Assembly: GCA_964020155.1 (NCBI GenBank)
Contig: OZ026567.1
Coordinates: forward strand, 3,350,850-3,414,849
Length of the DNA stretch: 64,000 nt
Direction of reading: 5' to 3'
DNA from: Chondrilla cf. caribensis
Taxonomy: Eukaryota; Porifera; Demospongiae; Chondrillida; Chondrillidae
Positions 35,478 to 55,254 of this stretch are shown in pieces. Numbering within the stretch: the stretch's first letter is position 1; each line of letters starts with the position of its first letter. The position numbers and the translations under genes were made by a program. The notes under the pieces were generated by a model. The model did no database searches. It had not been told where the DNA came from and worked only from the letters and a program-made list of their open reading frames with translations.

Positions 35478-35752
35478 CCTACTAAGGACACTATTTCTAC
35501 ACCTCCCAACCAAGGAAACCACTCCACCCCCTCCCTACTAAGGACACTATTTCTCCACCTCCCTACTGGACACCACTCCACCTCCCTACTAAGGACACTC
35601 CCATCTACCTCCTTACTAAGGACACCACTCCACCTCCCTACTAAGGACACCACTCCACCTCCCTACTAAGGACACCTCTCATCTACCTCCCTACTAAGGA
35701 CACCACTCCACCTCCCTACTAAGGACACCTCTCATCTACCTCTCTACTAGTG
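35478..35752. repeat. 25 bp minisatellite upstream of R6, with variant units
   Basis: The same unit as at 28378-28632, here mixed with longer variants (cacctctcatctacctccct). It lies about 360 bp upstream of the R6 start codon. The minus-strand open frame across it (EVEW-type repeats) is an artefact. The rest of 35117-36212 shows no gene. Confidence 0.9.
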
Positions 35753-36212
35753 GAGCCTTAGAGACCTATCATATTTCACATACATCTATCTTAAGGTTTA
35801 ATCAGGCCAGTATCTGCCAATTACAAACCAAAGGATCCAAAGCATGTTTACAAATTTGAAACACGAATCTGTCATAATAATTATTATTTTCAATGAATTT
35901 TCCACTGATGCAGCTGATACTTCTTTGGGTTTGCAAATGTATGGACCCTAGTATGAAGCTTTTTTAAAATGGAATTGTACAATACAAAATGGCACCGATC
36001 CCATATTTGCAATGATATATAAAAATTTATTCAACATTCTGTATACATTGAGAGAAAATTGTGTGTGTGTATATATACCTATCAGCCATTGCATCTGGGT
36101 ACTATTAATTTCACTCAGTTTGGACGTCTTGTGACACATAGGTGAGAATGGTACAATAATAGTTCGATGTAAATGACTAAATGTTTGGTGTTCACAGCAC
36201 ATATTGTCAGTG

Positions 36213-39200
36213 TTAATCTCCTTCCAGTACTGCATATGATGAACTACTCCTATCCTCTCTACCCAGGAGTTGTGTGGATTTGAATAACTTCAGTTCTGCT
36301 ATGATTTCATGGAAACGTGGCCGCCCATCTGGATCACGTTCCCTGTACAAACGAATGAGCACAGTTATACAAACCAGTCATGCACAGTGTAAGTGGTCAC
36401 TGTTGATGTCATTGAGACAAATGTATACGTATGTAATAGCCCACACTAATGCATTTACCCTGTATGTATGTATGTATATATATATAATACATATATGATC
36501 TATGTGGTCATACATACATACGTAGATACAGTGAGTATGTATGATATTATATTGGAGTAAACTTCATGCACACATACAGTCCACATTTGCTTAGTAAGTA
36601 CCTTGAAGGGTGCACCAAATCTGTACTTCCTATCAGAGGTACTTACTATCAGTACAGGTTGACGTAGTGTAAGCTAGGGACTGAGTGAAGTGTATGTATT
36701 ACATACACCAGAAGTATGCGCTAGCTAAGGTACCTACTGGGCAATTTGAACTGTACATACGGTGATTTTGTGATTGATTTATGAATGCATTACGATATCA
36801 TCATGTTGGAATACATAATATTTCTGTAATTACAACGGAACTGTAATCTAATTACTACGTATGTAACTTCAATTAGTGCATTACATTATAGCTACAATAA
36901 TAATATGACACAAACACTACAATTCCATTAAAATGTATGCTAATTGAAATTTTTCTGCATATTATACAATGCATCATGTTTATCCCGAGTCCTATTGAAT
37001 ACTCACCACTACTCAACACTATTCAGCTCCTTGCTATATTTACCTTCTTACTAAAAGCTATTGTGAACTTGAATGTATGAATGGGTTTTGGAACGTTATT
37101 TATCATAATTTCCCCTCCTGTCACTGTTGCTTCCTACTCAATTTGTGTTGAATTGTAACATCAATGTAATAATCGATCTGTGGTATACTCACCAGCATTT
37201 CCTCATGATAATAGACATTACTCTCGGGCAGCCTGGTGGGGCAGGGTGAATGTACACTGGGTTGTTCAGGAGTTGGATAACCTACGTATAATGTTATATA
37301 ACACATGAAGGTGGACACCTTTCCATCATTAAGCTAAAGTGTTTCCTAACCTGTTGAATGTTAAATTCTTCAAATGGTTTGTGTCCGAGTGACCATATCT
37401 CATACATGACCATCCCATAACTCCACACGTCACTTTTAGTACTGTATTTTCTGTACAAAATGGCCTCAGGAGCTGTCCACTTGACTGGTATACGACCTCC
37501 CTTTGGTTTGTAGTAGTAATCCTCTTCGAGATCACGAGACATCCCAAAATCGGCAATCTACAATAAGAAAATAATGGCAATTGTTACTGGTATGTAAAAC
37601 TGTCAATGCACACACATGTATAGCCATGGATATATTTACATCCATGGCGTGCATGTGTGTGCATATATACTCACCTTGCATTTCATGTCTGCTGTGAGTA
37701 GCACATTCCTAGCAGCAAGATCACGATGTATGAAACCTTTCTGGGATAAGTACCTCATTCCGTCTGCTATCTCCTGACAGAAATTCAATAAATCTTCAGA
37801 TATCGAAATTCTCTGAACAGCAATTGTTCTACATTATTAAAACACATTGTAAATTACCATAAATAGCTTCACATCTTTTCCTTTAATACTATAATATAAT
37901 AATGAACAAACGTAAGTACATACATACATACCTCTGTCTTAGTTTGGGTAGGTAGTCCTCCAAGGAGCCTCCAGATAAGTATTCCATGACAAGAATGATC
38001 TGTGGGAGGATGGTTTATAGCATCATTGTGAATGTGGTGTGCCTGTATAAGGGAGGTTTTAGCTCACTTCAGGCTCTCTTACAATTCCGTACAGAGTAAC
38101 AATGTGTGGGTGTGTGAACTGTCCCATGATAGCTGCTTCTTGAAGTAGTTTAACTCTTTCATCATTTGATGCTGTGGACTTGTGTGTCTTCAGAGCTACT
38201 GTTTGAGTCCTTCCTGTTGTTGACTTCCACTGTCCCTTGTAGACTACACCAAATTCCCCTTCTCCCAGTTGTTGTTGTTTATTGATAGCTGATAAGGGAA
38301 TCTGTGCATAGTTTTCCATTGTTAGCTGTTTGTCTATGTCCTCCAAGATGTCACCAGGCTCCCAGTATGTCATCCCGGGTGTTCCAGCCTATATACAATA
38401 TACATAGGAAAATTTAGGAAAAAAGGTTATGATGGAGGCCATTTGGGTACAATGTGTAAATATAAGTTAGTCTGTCCTACTGTGAGCGTCTTTAGCAATG
38501 CAAATGAAGAGATGGACAGTTTAGCTTAGCTAGCAAATCATTCATACTATTTCAAACAAGCAAATGTGATTACAGTCGTTAGTTATGCTGCAATAGAGAT
38601 TTTAGGACAGTACATTCCAGCCATGCAAACATTATTCACAGTATTATGGACGTGCACAGGTACTATGGCTTTCACCTCTTTTCTCAAGACAAGATCCACA
38701 GAGCTAGGTGTTGAGTATGACTCCGGCCCTCCAATTTGAGAGATACCCTCACCACCTCCTCCGTCGATGACATCATACATTGTTTCTAACTCTGCTTCCT
38801 CATTTGGGTAAATGTTGTTTAAAAAATTACTATCTTTGGAGATTTTTGACTTATGTTGACCTGTGGGATGTATTAAGGTTATATTTGTCAACTGAGTTAC
38901 AACACACTGATGAGTGAATAATGTATATACTACATGCATACACATGGTTCTACAGAGACAACATGCATAATATGCTAACCTAAATACAGTAATTCCGAGA
39001 TTAATGTTTTTTTATAAATGCAAACTTTGCCAGTGAATTCACCGGCACATTATTTAAAATGCCATTTTTAAGTGTGCATTATTCATTTCTGGTGTTAAAA
39101 ATGGCGTTGCGCATTTTTATAATAGCATTTATATAATTCTACTCCAGATTTGGATGATTCATATTATTTTATACATGCAATATTTTCCAGAATTACAGTA

Positions 39201-41980
39201 TGTTACTAGCAATATGTACAATTACTATTGATGGAATGATGTGTAGTTAATCTGTGTTATCGTCATTTCAATACGAAACAACTTGTGGGAGTTCATGAAA
39301 CAGGTAAATGTGAAACATGAAACAGGTAAATGTTTGTTGGTGGAATTGATGGAATTGATGGAATGATGTGTAGTTAATCTGTGTTATCGTCATTTCAATA
39401 CGAAACAACTTGTGGGAGTTCATGAAACAGGTAAATGTTTGTTGGTTGCAGAACAAATTGCGAGATATACGTATATGACAATGTGGTTTACATGCATACG
39501 TATATGTATATGTATACGTTAGACCTACATACGTTTCATACACTACATGGCACATACGTTTTCTGAGTTGTCTTTCTCTCATTGCTAAAATCGCTACAAG
39601 GGCCAATAGTCCCACCACAGCCAACAGCAGTATACCAAGTGTTACACCCAATGAGGCTGTAGTGGCAATGTTGCTCTCTCCTGACCTCTGATCTGCAAAA
39701 AAGAGTTGGACAATATTTATTTGATACCAAGTAGTCTGATTGGACAAAATTATCCCTCCTTCAAACACGGATTCATATTCGAGCACAACACAAACCATAC
39801 TAGTGAATATGTACCACATCCATGTACTTACATACATATTATGTATGAAATTGACCATTCCTCATATGTCCGTACATCCACATACATACATACAGATGTG
39901 GCCAAAAGGTACAGAACAATATTCAATATGGCAACCGTCAGCTATTTCAGCATTCTTGCAAATTTCTCAATATTTTGGCAAATTCTGCTATTTTTTATAC
40001 TCAAAATGGTCCCGTAACACATGTGTGTGTGTGTGTGTGTGTGAGTGTGTGTGTGTATGTATGTATGTAATGGATGTAGGTAGTACGTATGTAATTGATG
40101 TGAATATGATAATTATTCATGCTAACAATGTTGTGCAAAAGGATGCATGTCCTGTGTTTCCTTTCTGAAAGCATTATCAATAACAGGTATCTTAATTAAC
40201 TCCTCGAGTAGTACAGTGTATGTAGCAAAGATACCATGATTGGATGTATCCACTCTCCTCATTTGTACTACAGTCATTGCTGTCATGTGTACTATATTAT
40301 GTCTCACCTAATTGAGACTCTCTTGATTCCTCTGATACTATAGGTGTCATTATGATTGTTGTTGATTGACATGCTGCAATTGCTGTCGCCATTGTTGGAT
40401 ATGGTGTGATTGTTGTTGTTGTTGTTGTTGTTATTGTTGTTGATTGACATGTTGTAATTGCTGTTGTCATTGTTGGACATTCAGTAACTGTTGTTGTTAT
40501 TGTTGGACATACTGCAACTGCTGATGTTAACATTGCTGTTGTTGTTGATTGGCATGCTATAATTGCTTTTGTCATTGTTGGACATACAGTATCTGTTGTT
40601 GTTCCTATTGTTGTTGTTGTTGGACATACTGCAACTGCTGTTGTTGTCGTTGTTGTTGATTGACATGCTGCAGTTATCGTACTTGCTGAGCATATCGACA
40701 TGGATGTTGTTTGACTTGTTGACTCTGTAAACAAGGAAGCAATAAATAATACATTACAGTGTGTACTTGTCTCACTGTTTATAAGGCTTACCTTGTACTG
40801 GCTCACTGCTGCTGAACTCCACATGTATGATGGGGACCAGTGGACATCCCTGTGGGGTACAGCTCTGCTGGTTCTCGGTGAGGAGAAATGGTACATGTTC
40901 TCTCTTATCCCCTCCCCCATGACGCCGAACAATGAACTGAAGAATGTCATACTTCTGTATATTGACGGCGGTTTGTAGTGTAGCATTTCCTTTTACATTA
41001 TCCGTTGTATCTTTGTTGCCTATGGTCACATCTGGTATTCTTATGTCCCCTCCCTCTCGTGAATACCCTCCCTCACCCTGTCTCCTCCAAACTGCCATTT
41101 CAAGTGAGAGGGTCTTGCTCCACTTTATCCCTGCTATTGTTGAATACGGTATGGTGACACTGTTGAGTGTCCCACTACATGTGAACGTTAGTTCAGGATA
41201 TAGGAATCTCCCTCCATCAGCATCAAGTACTTCATAGTTGTCCCATTCCTCTACTGGTGGTATGGTTTGGGTGAATCCTCTCAGACAGGGATCTAAAAAA
41301 TGAATCAATTCTGGTACAATACATTTGGGAACATGGAAAAATTAATTTTACCCATAAGCAGTTATGTGTAATGGAATATCTGTTAGAAGTATCAAAACAT
41401 CCGTCAAGGATTGTTAAGTTGAGCATAACGTGTTAACCTTATGACATCACTTCAAAACATGTATGTAAGTTCTGCATGTATGTATAGAACAGGTTAACTG
41501 TTAATCCGATAACAGAAAGTGGATAAATTTATAAGTCAATCTTTCCATGAACTGTGCAGTACATGAAGTGTACTAGCCTGTGTAGTCTTCAAAATGTGGC
41601 TATGCTGGTTTATGTTACAAATCATGTAGCTGATTCCTCCCTTGAGGCTACTATGACAATACTTAGATATTTGCATTGCTACAGTCAGTATCTTTCCATG
41701 TAAGTCCGTCCTTTCCCAGTCCTTCACATGTATCCTGTGAAATATTATTGCTTTCTACCCATAATTTAAATTTCACCCGGATGATAATGCAGATGTCTAA
41801 GGATTTAATGTGGTGGTCTTCCAGTTCTGCTTTCTGTCCTGTAGTTGTCAGCCAAGTTCACCCTTCACACACAAACACACACACACACTATATCTCACCT
41901 TCATCTGCTTTGCTTCCCACCAAGTTTTTTAGACTCACAATCATGAATATCAACCAGCAAAATGGGTGGCATCTGGTCAT
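36213..41980 (-). CDS. R7: receptor tyrosine kinase with Thr-rich mucin-like stalk (762 aa)
   Basis: Exons: signal peptide 41899-41980, ectodomain 40792-41292, Thr-rich stalk 40308-40724, membrane 39558-39692, juxtamembrane 38676-38860, kinase 38068-38388, 37932-37999, 37675-37828, 37351-37557, 37193-37281, 36213-36342. The sum is 763 codons with stop. A second donor at 39525 gives an isoform longer by 11 residues. The signal peptide MTRCHPFCWLIFMIV differs from the MAE type. The ectodomain adds a CTPQGC pair near its end. The 139-residue stalk is Thr-rich with evenly placed CQST and CPT motifs, likely O-glycosylated. Kinase motifs [26 protein letters not shown] and WTAPEA are intact. The C-terminal exon is shorter than in R6 and lacks the LGAP tail. 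Confidence 0.88.
39230..39450. repeat. Tandem duplication, about 127 bp unit, in R7 intron
   Basis: The block starting gatggaatgatgtgtagtta is repeated at 39357, including gaaacaacttgtgggagttc. Two units lie between the membrane and juxtamembrane exons of R7. No coding role is evident. Confidence 0.85.
40021..40058 (+). repeat. (GT)n tract in R7 intron
   Basis: Short GT repeat between the Thr-rich exon and the membrane exon of R7; it reads CA in the R7 transcript. Confidence 0.9.
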
Positions 41981-42491
41981 GCTGCATTCACCAAATCCAC
42001 TACTTTCTGGAGCCACACAATTTGAGTAATGCCTCAGACTTACTCCTCTAGCTATGTTTACTTGGTTGTATAGTGAGCTACTCTCATTAATATTCAGAAG
42101 CCATATCAGTAGACTGGTTGTGTGACATTTATGAAATGCTATTCTCTTTGAACACAATACAAGGTGATAATACTTCATAGGAGTACTAATTTGTGAACTA
42201 ATTATCACCACAAACCCATAATTTTGTCTAATATTATTGTATTGAACTCGTAAATTGATGAAACATTTATTACAGTACTTCCATTGAATAAATTGATTAA
42301 CTGATTGACACTTTGATGAGTATGTACATATCATTGATTGCTGTACTGATTTTGCAGATACAAACACTGTATATTGACCACTTGCAAGTATTGTTACAGT
42401 ATGTAAATTGTATGCTGGTGTACGTATGTAATACAAATACATGGTTTTTGCATGCTTACATTCACAATTGTAATGTAATGTATTAAAAGTG
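41981..42491. other. Short intergenic region R8-R7
   Basis: Only 511 bp separate the R8 stop from the R7 start, the tightest spacing in the array. The open frame that reads through it on the minus strand is an upstream extension without a start context, not a gene. The R7 promoter must lie here or inside R8's terminal exon. Confidence 0.5.
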
Positions 42492-49718
<7,227 letters not shown>

Positions 49719-50276
49719 TCCAGCAAAACTACCTACACTACTGGTAGCCTTTTCAATCCTTCAAAACTGTTTCCTCTACTCCAGACTGCAGTGTATATCC
49801 TGCTGTGGATGGTACCACACATGCTGATGTGTGCTGTAGCCACATATATGTAGTGCACCCCTGTAATGCACACTTGTATGGGTTATGTACACTTGTATGG
49901 GCTCCTATAGTCCCTCTGCCATTGAACTGTGACCTGTGTGCTGATAACATCCTTTTATGCTATTGTTATCATGTGTGTTGTATGCTTGGTGTTGTCTGTA
50001 TGACATCTATTTCCTGTCTGGTACCCCTATTTAGTCCTATGTCACATTTGTGTACCTAAATTGCCTTCCATTATAATCAGATATGGTGTTCATTATGGTG
50101 TCTAGCATGGTGATGAATGGTGTTTTTATGAGAACTCCTAATTATCTGCATGTCATTGCACAACTGATGGCACTGTTGTCCTAGCAACATTACTGGAGGC
50201 TCCAGAGGAAATCCGTGAATCTTAATACAAATTGCTTGTTGCAAAGCATTTTTTCTTTTTCTAAACGCTTCTTATT

Positions 50277-50722
50277 TAGTGGTTAAGACATGGGTACGAG
50301 GGCATTATGACATATATAGCATCCGTTACCATAGAAACAGTACTATTATACAGCAATTTTATATTGTATAAAGCGCTAGCAACAGTATAAAGCGTTAGCA
50401 ACGGATGCTATAATGGTTAAGACATGGACACTCGGCATTATGACATATAAAATACACTCGCCCTCGGGCGCTTCGCGCCCTTGGGACTCGGTATTTTAAA
50501 TGTCATAATGCCCTCGTGACCATGTCTTAACCACTAATTAATACCAAGTCTCGAGGGCGCGAAGCACCCCAGGGCAAGTGCATTTTATGTGTCATACTGC
50601 CCGAGTGTCCATGTCTTAACCAGTATAGCATCCGTTGCTAATGCTTTATACTGTTGCTAGCGCTTTATACATTATAAAATTACTGTATAATAGTACTGTT
50701 TCTATGGTAACGGATGCTATAA
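50277..50722. mobile_element. Large composite inverted-repeat element (foldback)
   Basis: Arms 50316-50492 and 50540-50722 are nearly perfect inverted copies, each holding tagcatccgttaccatagaa, a gctagcaacagtataaagcg segment, and ggttaagacatgg. A further inverted pair, ggttaagacatggg (50281) and ccatgtcttaacc (50520), frames the left half. So two nested palindromes are present. It lies upstream of R8, between R8 and R9. A half-size relative is at 55685-55889. No open frame. Confidence 0.8.
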
Positions 50723-51144
50723 GCTATTATTGCACACTCCATTGTAAAATTGTGCACCCTCTACTGAGCCATACATTGTTTCATTGAACACACCACAAAA
50801 ATCTGCAACCTCACAATGACCATGATGTATATAGGTACGTAAGTATGTATCATTAAGGGAAATCCAGCAAGTACGTTTATGCAAAAGCCATGTGCATGCC
50901 CACATTATGTACTGTGTACTAAATGCAAAATGAAAAAAAATTGTTCGATGTATATCATCAAGCCATTTTGGCTACAAACATTGCAAAAAATATTGTTAAT
51001 TTATACTGAGTGTGTGATAAACATACTTTTAAGTGTCACTCTTATTCACACTAAGTGTATTCTCCATACATAGTAAGTAGGTATGCAGGTATGTATGCAC
51101 TAAATATAAGACTAAATAATACTGTTGTCTATAGGTGACTTGGC

Positions 51145-51150
51145 TTTATT
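51145..51150 (-). terminator. Polyadenylation signal AATAAA of R9
   Basis: The hexamer AATAAA on the minus strand overlaps the TAA stop codon of R9. If used, the 3' untranslated region would be only about 20 bases. Confidence 0.4.
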
Positions 51151-51658
51151 TCATGTAAATTTCTTGTAGGTCCTTGTGGAGGTGTTGTCCATACTGGAGG
51201 GGAGCCCCCAGCACTAGACTCAGACCTGAATTGCCATTATCCGTTGTTAGGTCTTGACAGCTGTTATCTGCTGTCATGGTAACCAGAGTATGATGAATTT
51301 TGTCAAAAGTTGGTCTCAGGTGAGCATCGGGATTCCTGTGGAATGAAACACTGGAAAAAGTCAGTTTGTTGTGTCATGATGTTGGGTGGGTTGTTTATGT
51401 TCTTTTAATACAAACAATGTTATTGTTTGGTTTCTGAGTCATGCTCCATTACTGTATGTAATAAAGCCATCATCTGGCTTCCTGTTCCAGTTATGGTGAG
51501 CAACTAGGTATACAAAGGTACACATCCTGTTTGACATGGACATTGGCAATCTCAGCTGTACATATCCGTTCAAACGAATGCACATATACAGCATATACGT
51601 ATGAAACATGCATACACATACACACATACGCACACATGTATACACAAATGCACATTCG

Positions 51659-51751
<93 letters not shown>

Positions 51752-54700
51752 GCACGCACATGCACACACACACGCACACACACACACACACACACACCGC
51801 GCGCACGCACACACACACACACATACACACACACATACACACATGCATACACACATGCATACACACACACATGCATACACGCACGCATGGACACACACAC
51901 ACACACACATAGAACCAACATGCAACTAACCAACATGTCACCATGAGCTGATAAGCATATCTCGGACATCCTGGTGGTGGAGGCAAACAGTATTCTGTCT
52001 TGAATATATTGACAATCTAACAGTGTTTCAAATAAGTTCAAGAAATTGAAACCAAGTATTGTATATCCTACATTGTCAAGCAATTATTATTAATTACCTA
52101 CATATATGTTGTTTGAATATAACCTAGGAAATATGTTGATTATATGAATGGTCCATTGAGATGTATTTGCCAGATGTCATGTTATACACATATGTAGGTT
52201 CCTTATAACAGCTAAAGGGTCAAGTATGAAGAGTTAATATTGTTGGTGGTTACAAAATTTGGCAAGCATCCTGAAAGCTGTCAGACCTCAAAATTGGATC
52301 AGTAACAAGTATCACCAGTTATAAGATATGCACTGATACGTCCCTATCAATGTGTAGGATACAGTTGAGCCACCCATCATATACACCACCTTAACTAATG
52401 CCTTATGAATCTGAGTTTAAAAGAATGTATACTTTTTGTTTGTTTCTTGTATAAAAGATACAACTTTGATGTGTTCACTAATTGTAAAGCAGGTTGATAT
52501 GATGCTATGTTTGTAAACAGTGATCAGATAAGTGAGGTTTCAATCAGATTGTGTACATAATTATACTAACCTCCTGTACATCCCAGTCTTCAAATGGTTT
52601 GTGTCCGAGTGACCATATCTCGTACATGACCATCCCATAACTCCACACATCACTTTTGGTACTGTATTTCTTATACAAAATGGCCTCAGGAGCTGTCCAC
52701 CTCACTGGTACACGGCCTCCCTTGGGTTTGTAGTAGTAATCGGTTGATATGTCCTTAGAGAGTCCAAAATCTGCAATCTTTGAGGAAAACGTTTGGTTCA
52801 GTGGAAAACAACAAAGTGAGAATGTTTTGTATACAATATTAATTATGGTACAGTAATACCAATAACTATTCAATTAATCAAATTCAGTGCAATCTTCAGC
52901 TTTAGTGCTACACAATGTCATGCATGTACTGAATACATCTGTGCCTATTATATAATATAAATATATATTTGTGATTAGCTCCAGGAACTAACTACACATA
53001 ATATGTCAGTGCTCCCCTACCAGTTGTACAGTACACATATGTATGTACATCCTCACCTTACACTTGATGTCTGCTGTGAGTAGCACATTCCTAGCAGCAA
53101 GATCACGATGTATGAAACCTTTCTGGGATAAGTACCTCATTCCGTCTGCTATCTCCTGACAGAACATCAGCAACACATTCTCAAGTTGTTGTAACTGTAG
53201 TGCATTCCCTTTGGATGATCTGCATGACCATAGCATTGTATAATATCAGAAGATGCTCTGTTGCTTACATTGTCAAGTAAAATAATGTAAATCTCCACTT
53301 AATCACCACCACCTTTATTGGACAATGAAGGAATGTTATTTTAATTAACCGCTATATCCCAGTCTCATGCAGGAATTCCTGTACTGCATTACTCTATACA
53401 CTTCCAGCCACCTTAGGACCACCTTACAATGCAAATATTGGTTCCATCGGTGGTCTCAGCACTGACTGTAACACACCATTACAGCAACTGCTGGACTAAC
53501 CTGTTTCGTAGTGTCAGTAGCTGGTCTCTTAGATTCCCTTCAGGTAGGAATTCCAAGACGGCCATCACCTATAAGGGTAATGTGGTGAAAATAAGACTGC
53601 GGGATTGAATTTAATGAAATCCCCTGTGTGTACATACAGGCTCAGTGACTGTCACTACTCCATAGAGCTTTATAATATGTGGATGTGAAAACTGTCCAAT
53701 AGTAGCTGCTTCTTGAAGCAGTTTTACTCTTTCATCATTTGATGCTGTGGACTTGAGTGTCTTCAGAGCTACTGTTTGAGTCCTTCCTGTTGTTGACTTC
53801 CACTGTCCCTTGTAGACTACACCAAATTCTCCTTCTCCAATTTGTTCTTGCAGATCAATATCTTGTAGTGGTATCTCATTGTAATTCCTCGCACGCATCT
53901 GATCACAAATAGCATCCCTTGTGCAGCCAGGTTTCCAATGAGTATGTACGTCTCCCTGTAGTTGTGCGGTTCAGTTATCAGCAAACATCCCAAAAACACC
54001 AAGATTGTATGCTTTATGACCACGCCTGTTCCTACTGCTGACATACAATGTCATAACAGATAGCATTATACATATAGACTGAGACATAAAAGGAATAAAC
54101 TTAAATCATTATAATATGCAATATGTTACATACATATGTATACATGAAAATATTTGTCAGTGAATTACTTTTGATGACAAGATGCTCCACGTACATGCAT
54201 CCGTGAACTATTCACACACAACACAAAGGTCACGTTCTACAATCACATAATACTATTATGGTTTGTTCATGCATCAGCTCTGTTAAATTGCAGCATTAGT
54301 AATGCTGTTATAACAAGATACACCTGGTTAACATATACATGGTATGTACACTTTACTCAGTCTCTGGTTTACATACACCATGTTAACCAAAAATGTTAGT
54401 AAATACTTCTGATAAGAGGTACAGATTTAGTGTCCCTGCAAGCTACTCGCTAAATATATTTGGCCATATCACTATGTATGGGTATCTACAGCACGTCATT
54501 TTTAATTAACACATGTACACTTATGAAACTTGCATCATATGAAAACCCGGCTTTGTTTTTGCAATTAGTAGTATTCTTTCCAAGATTCTACACATTGTGA
54601 GGAAATAGTATGTAAAATCGGTAAAAATGCTCTGTACACTAGTAATTATAGCTCCAATGGACCTGAATGAACCACTTGGTAATTACTTGTGCTGTCTCCG

Positions 54701-55137
54701 GTCATACCTGATATTGCACCTCTTGTGTGAGCGGGTTGCACTGGGTGGGTGAATTGCTTTGTTGAAGAATGTCTGAGTGAATCAGACAAGGACTGTAAGG
54801 CAGTATTTCGTTTTCATCCCTTTTTTCTTTAGAAGTTTTATCCTCGTAACCAACCAACTCATATGAATCATTCAAAATAGCCCTGGCATTGACAGGTGCT
54901 GAATCTCTGCTTTCACTTGCCATTTTTAGTGTCTTGTTCCATTCTTCATTCTGATATGCATTATGTCTGACTGGATCAGCACCTTTAATGGATGTTATAA
55001 TTGAAGTACAATACAGTATTCACATGTATTGAGCCAAGTTCATTCCAAAATTCAGGTAGTTGTATACTTATTATGCATACGAGCTAAATATGTGATGTCA
55101 GCCATACTCATGCATACACAATGATGCAGACACCACA

Positions 55138-55188
<51 letters not shown>

Positions 55189-55223
55189 ACGTACACACAC
55201 ACGCACACGTACACACACACACA

Positions 55224-55254
<31 letters not shown>

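Noticed and set aside
51439..52083. Several overlapping Cys/Val- or His/Thr-rich open frames (also near 7760-8086, 43565-44013, 44371-44743, 55052-55514, 62305-62544)
   Set aside because: They are translations of (CA)n/(GT)n microsatellites in multiple frames.
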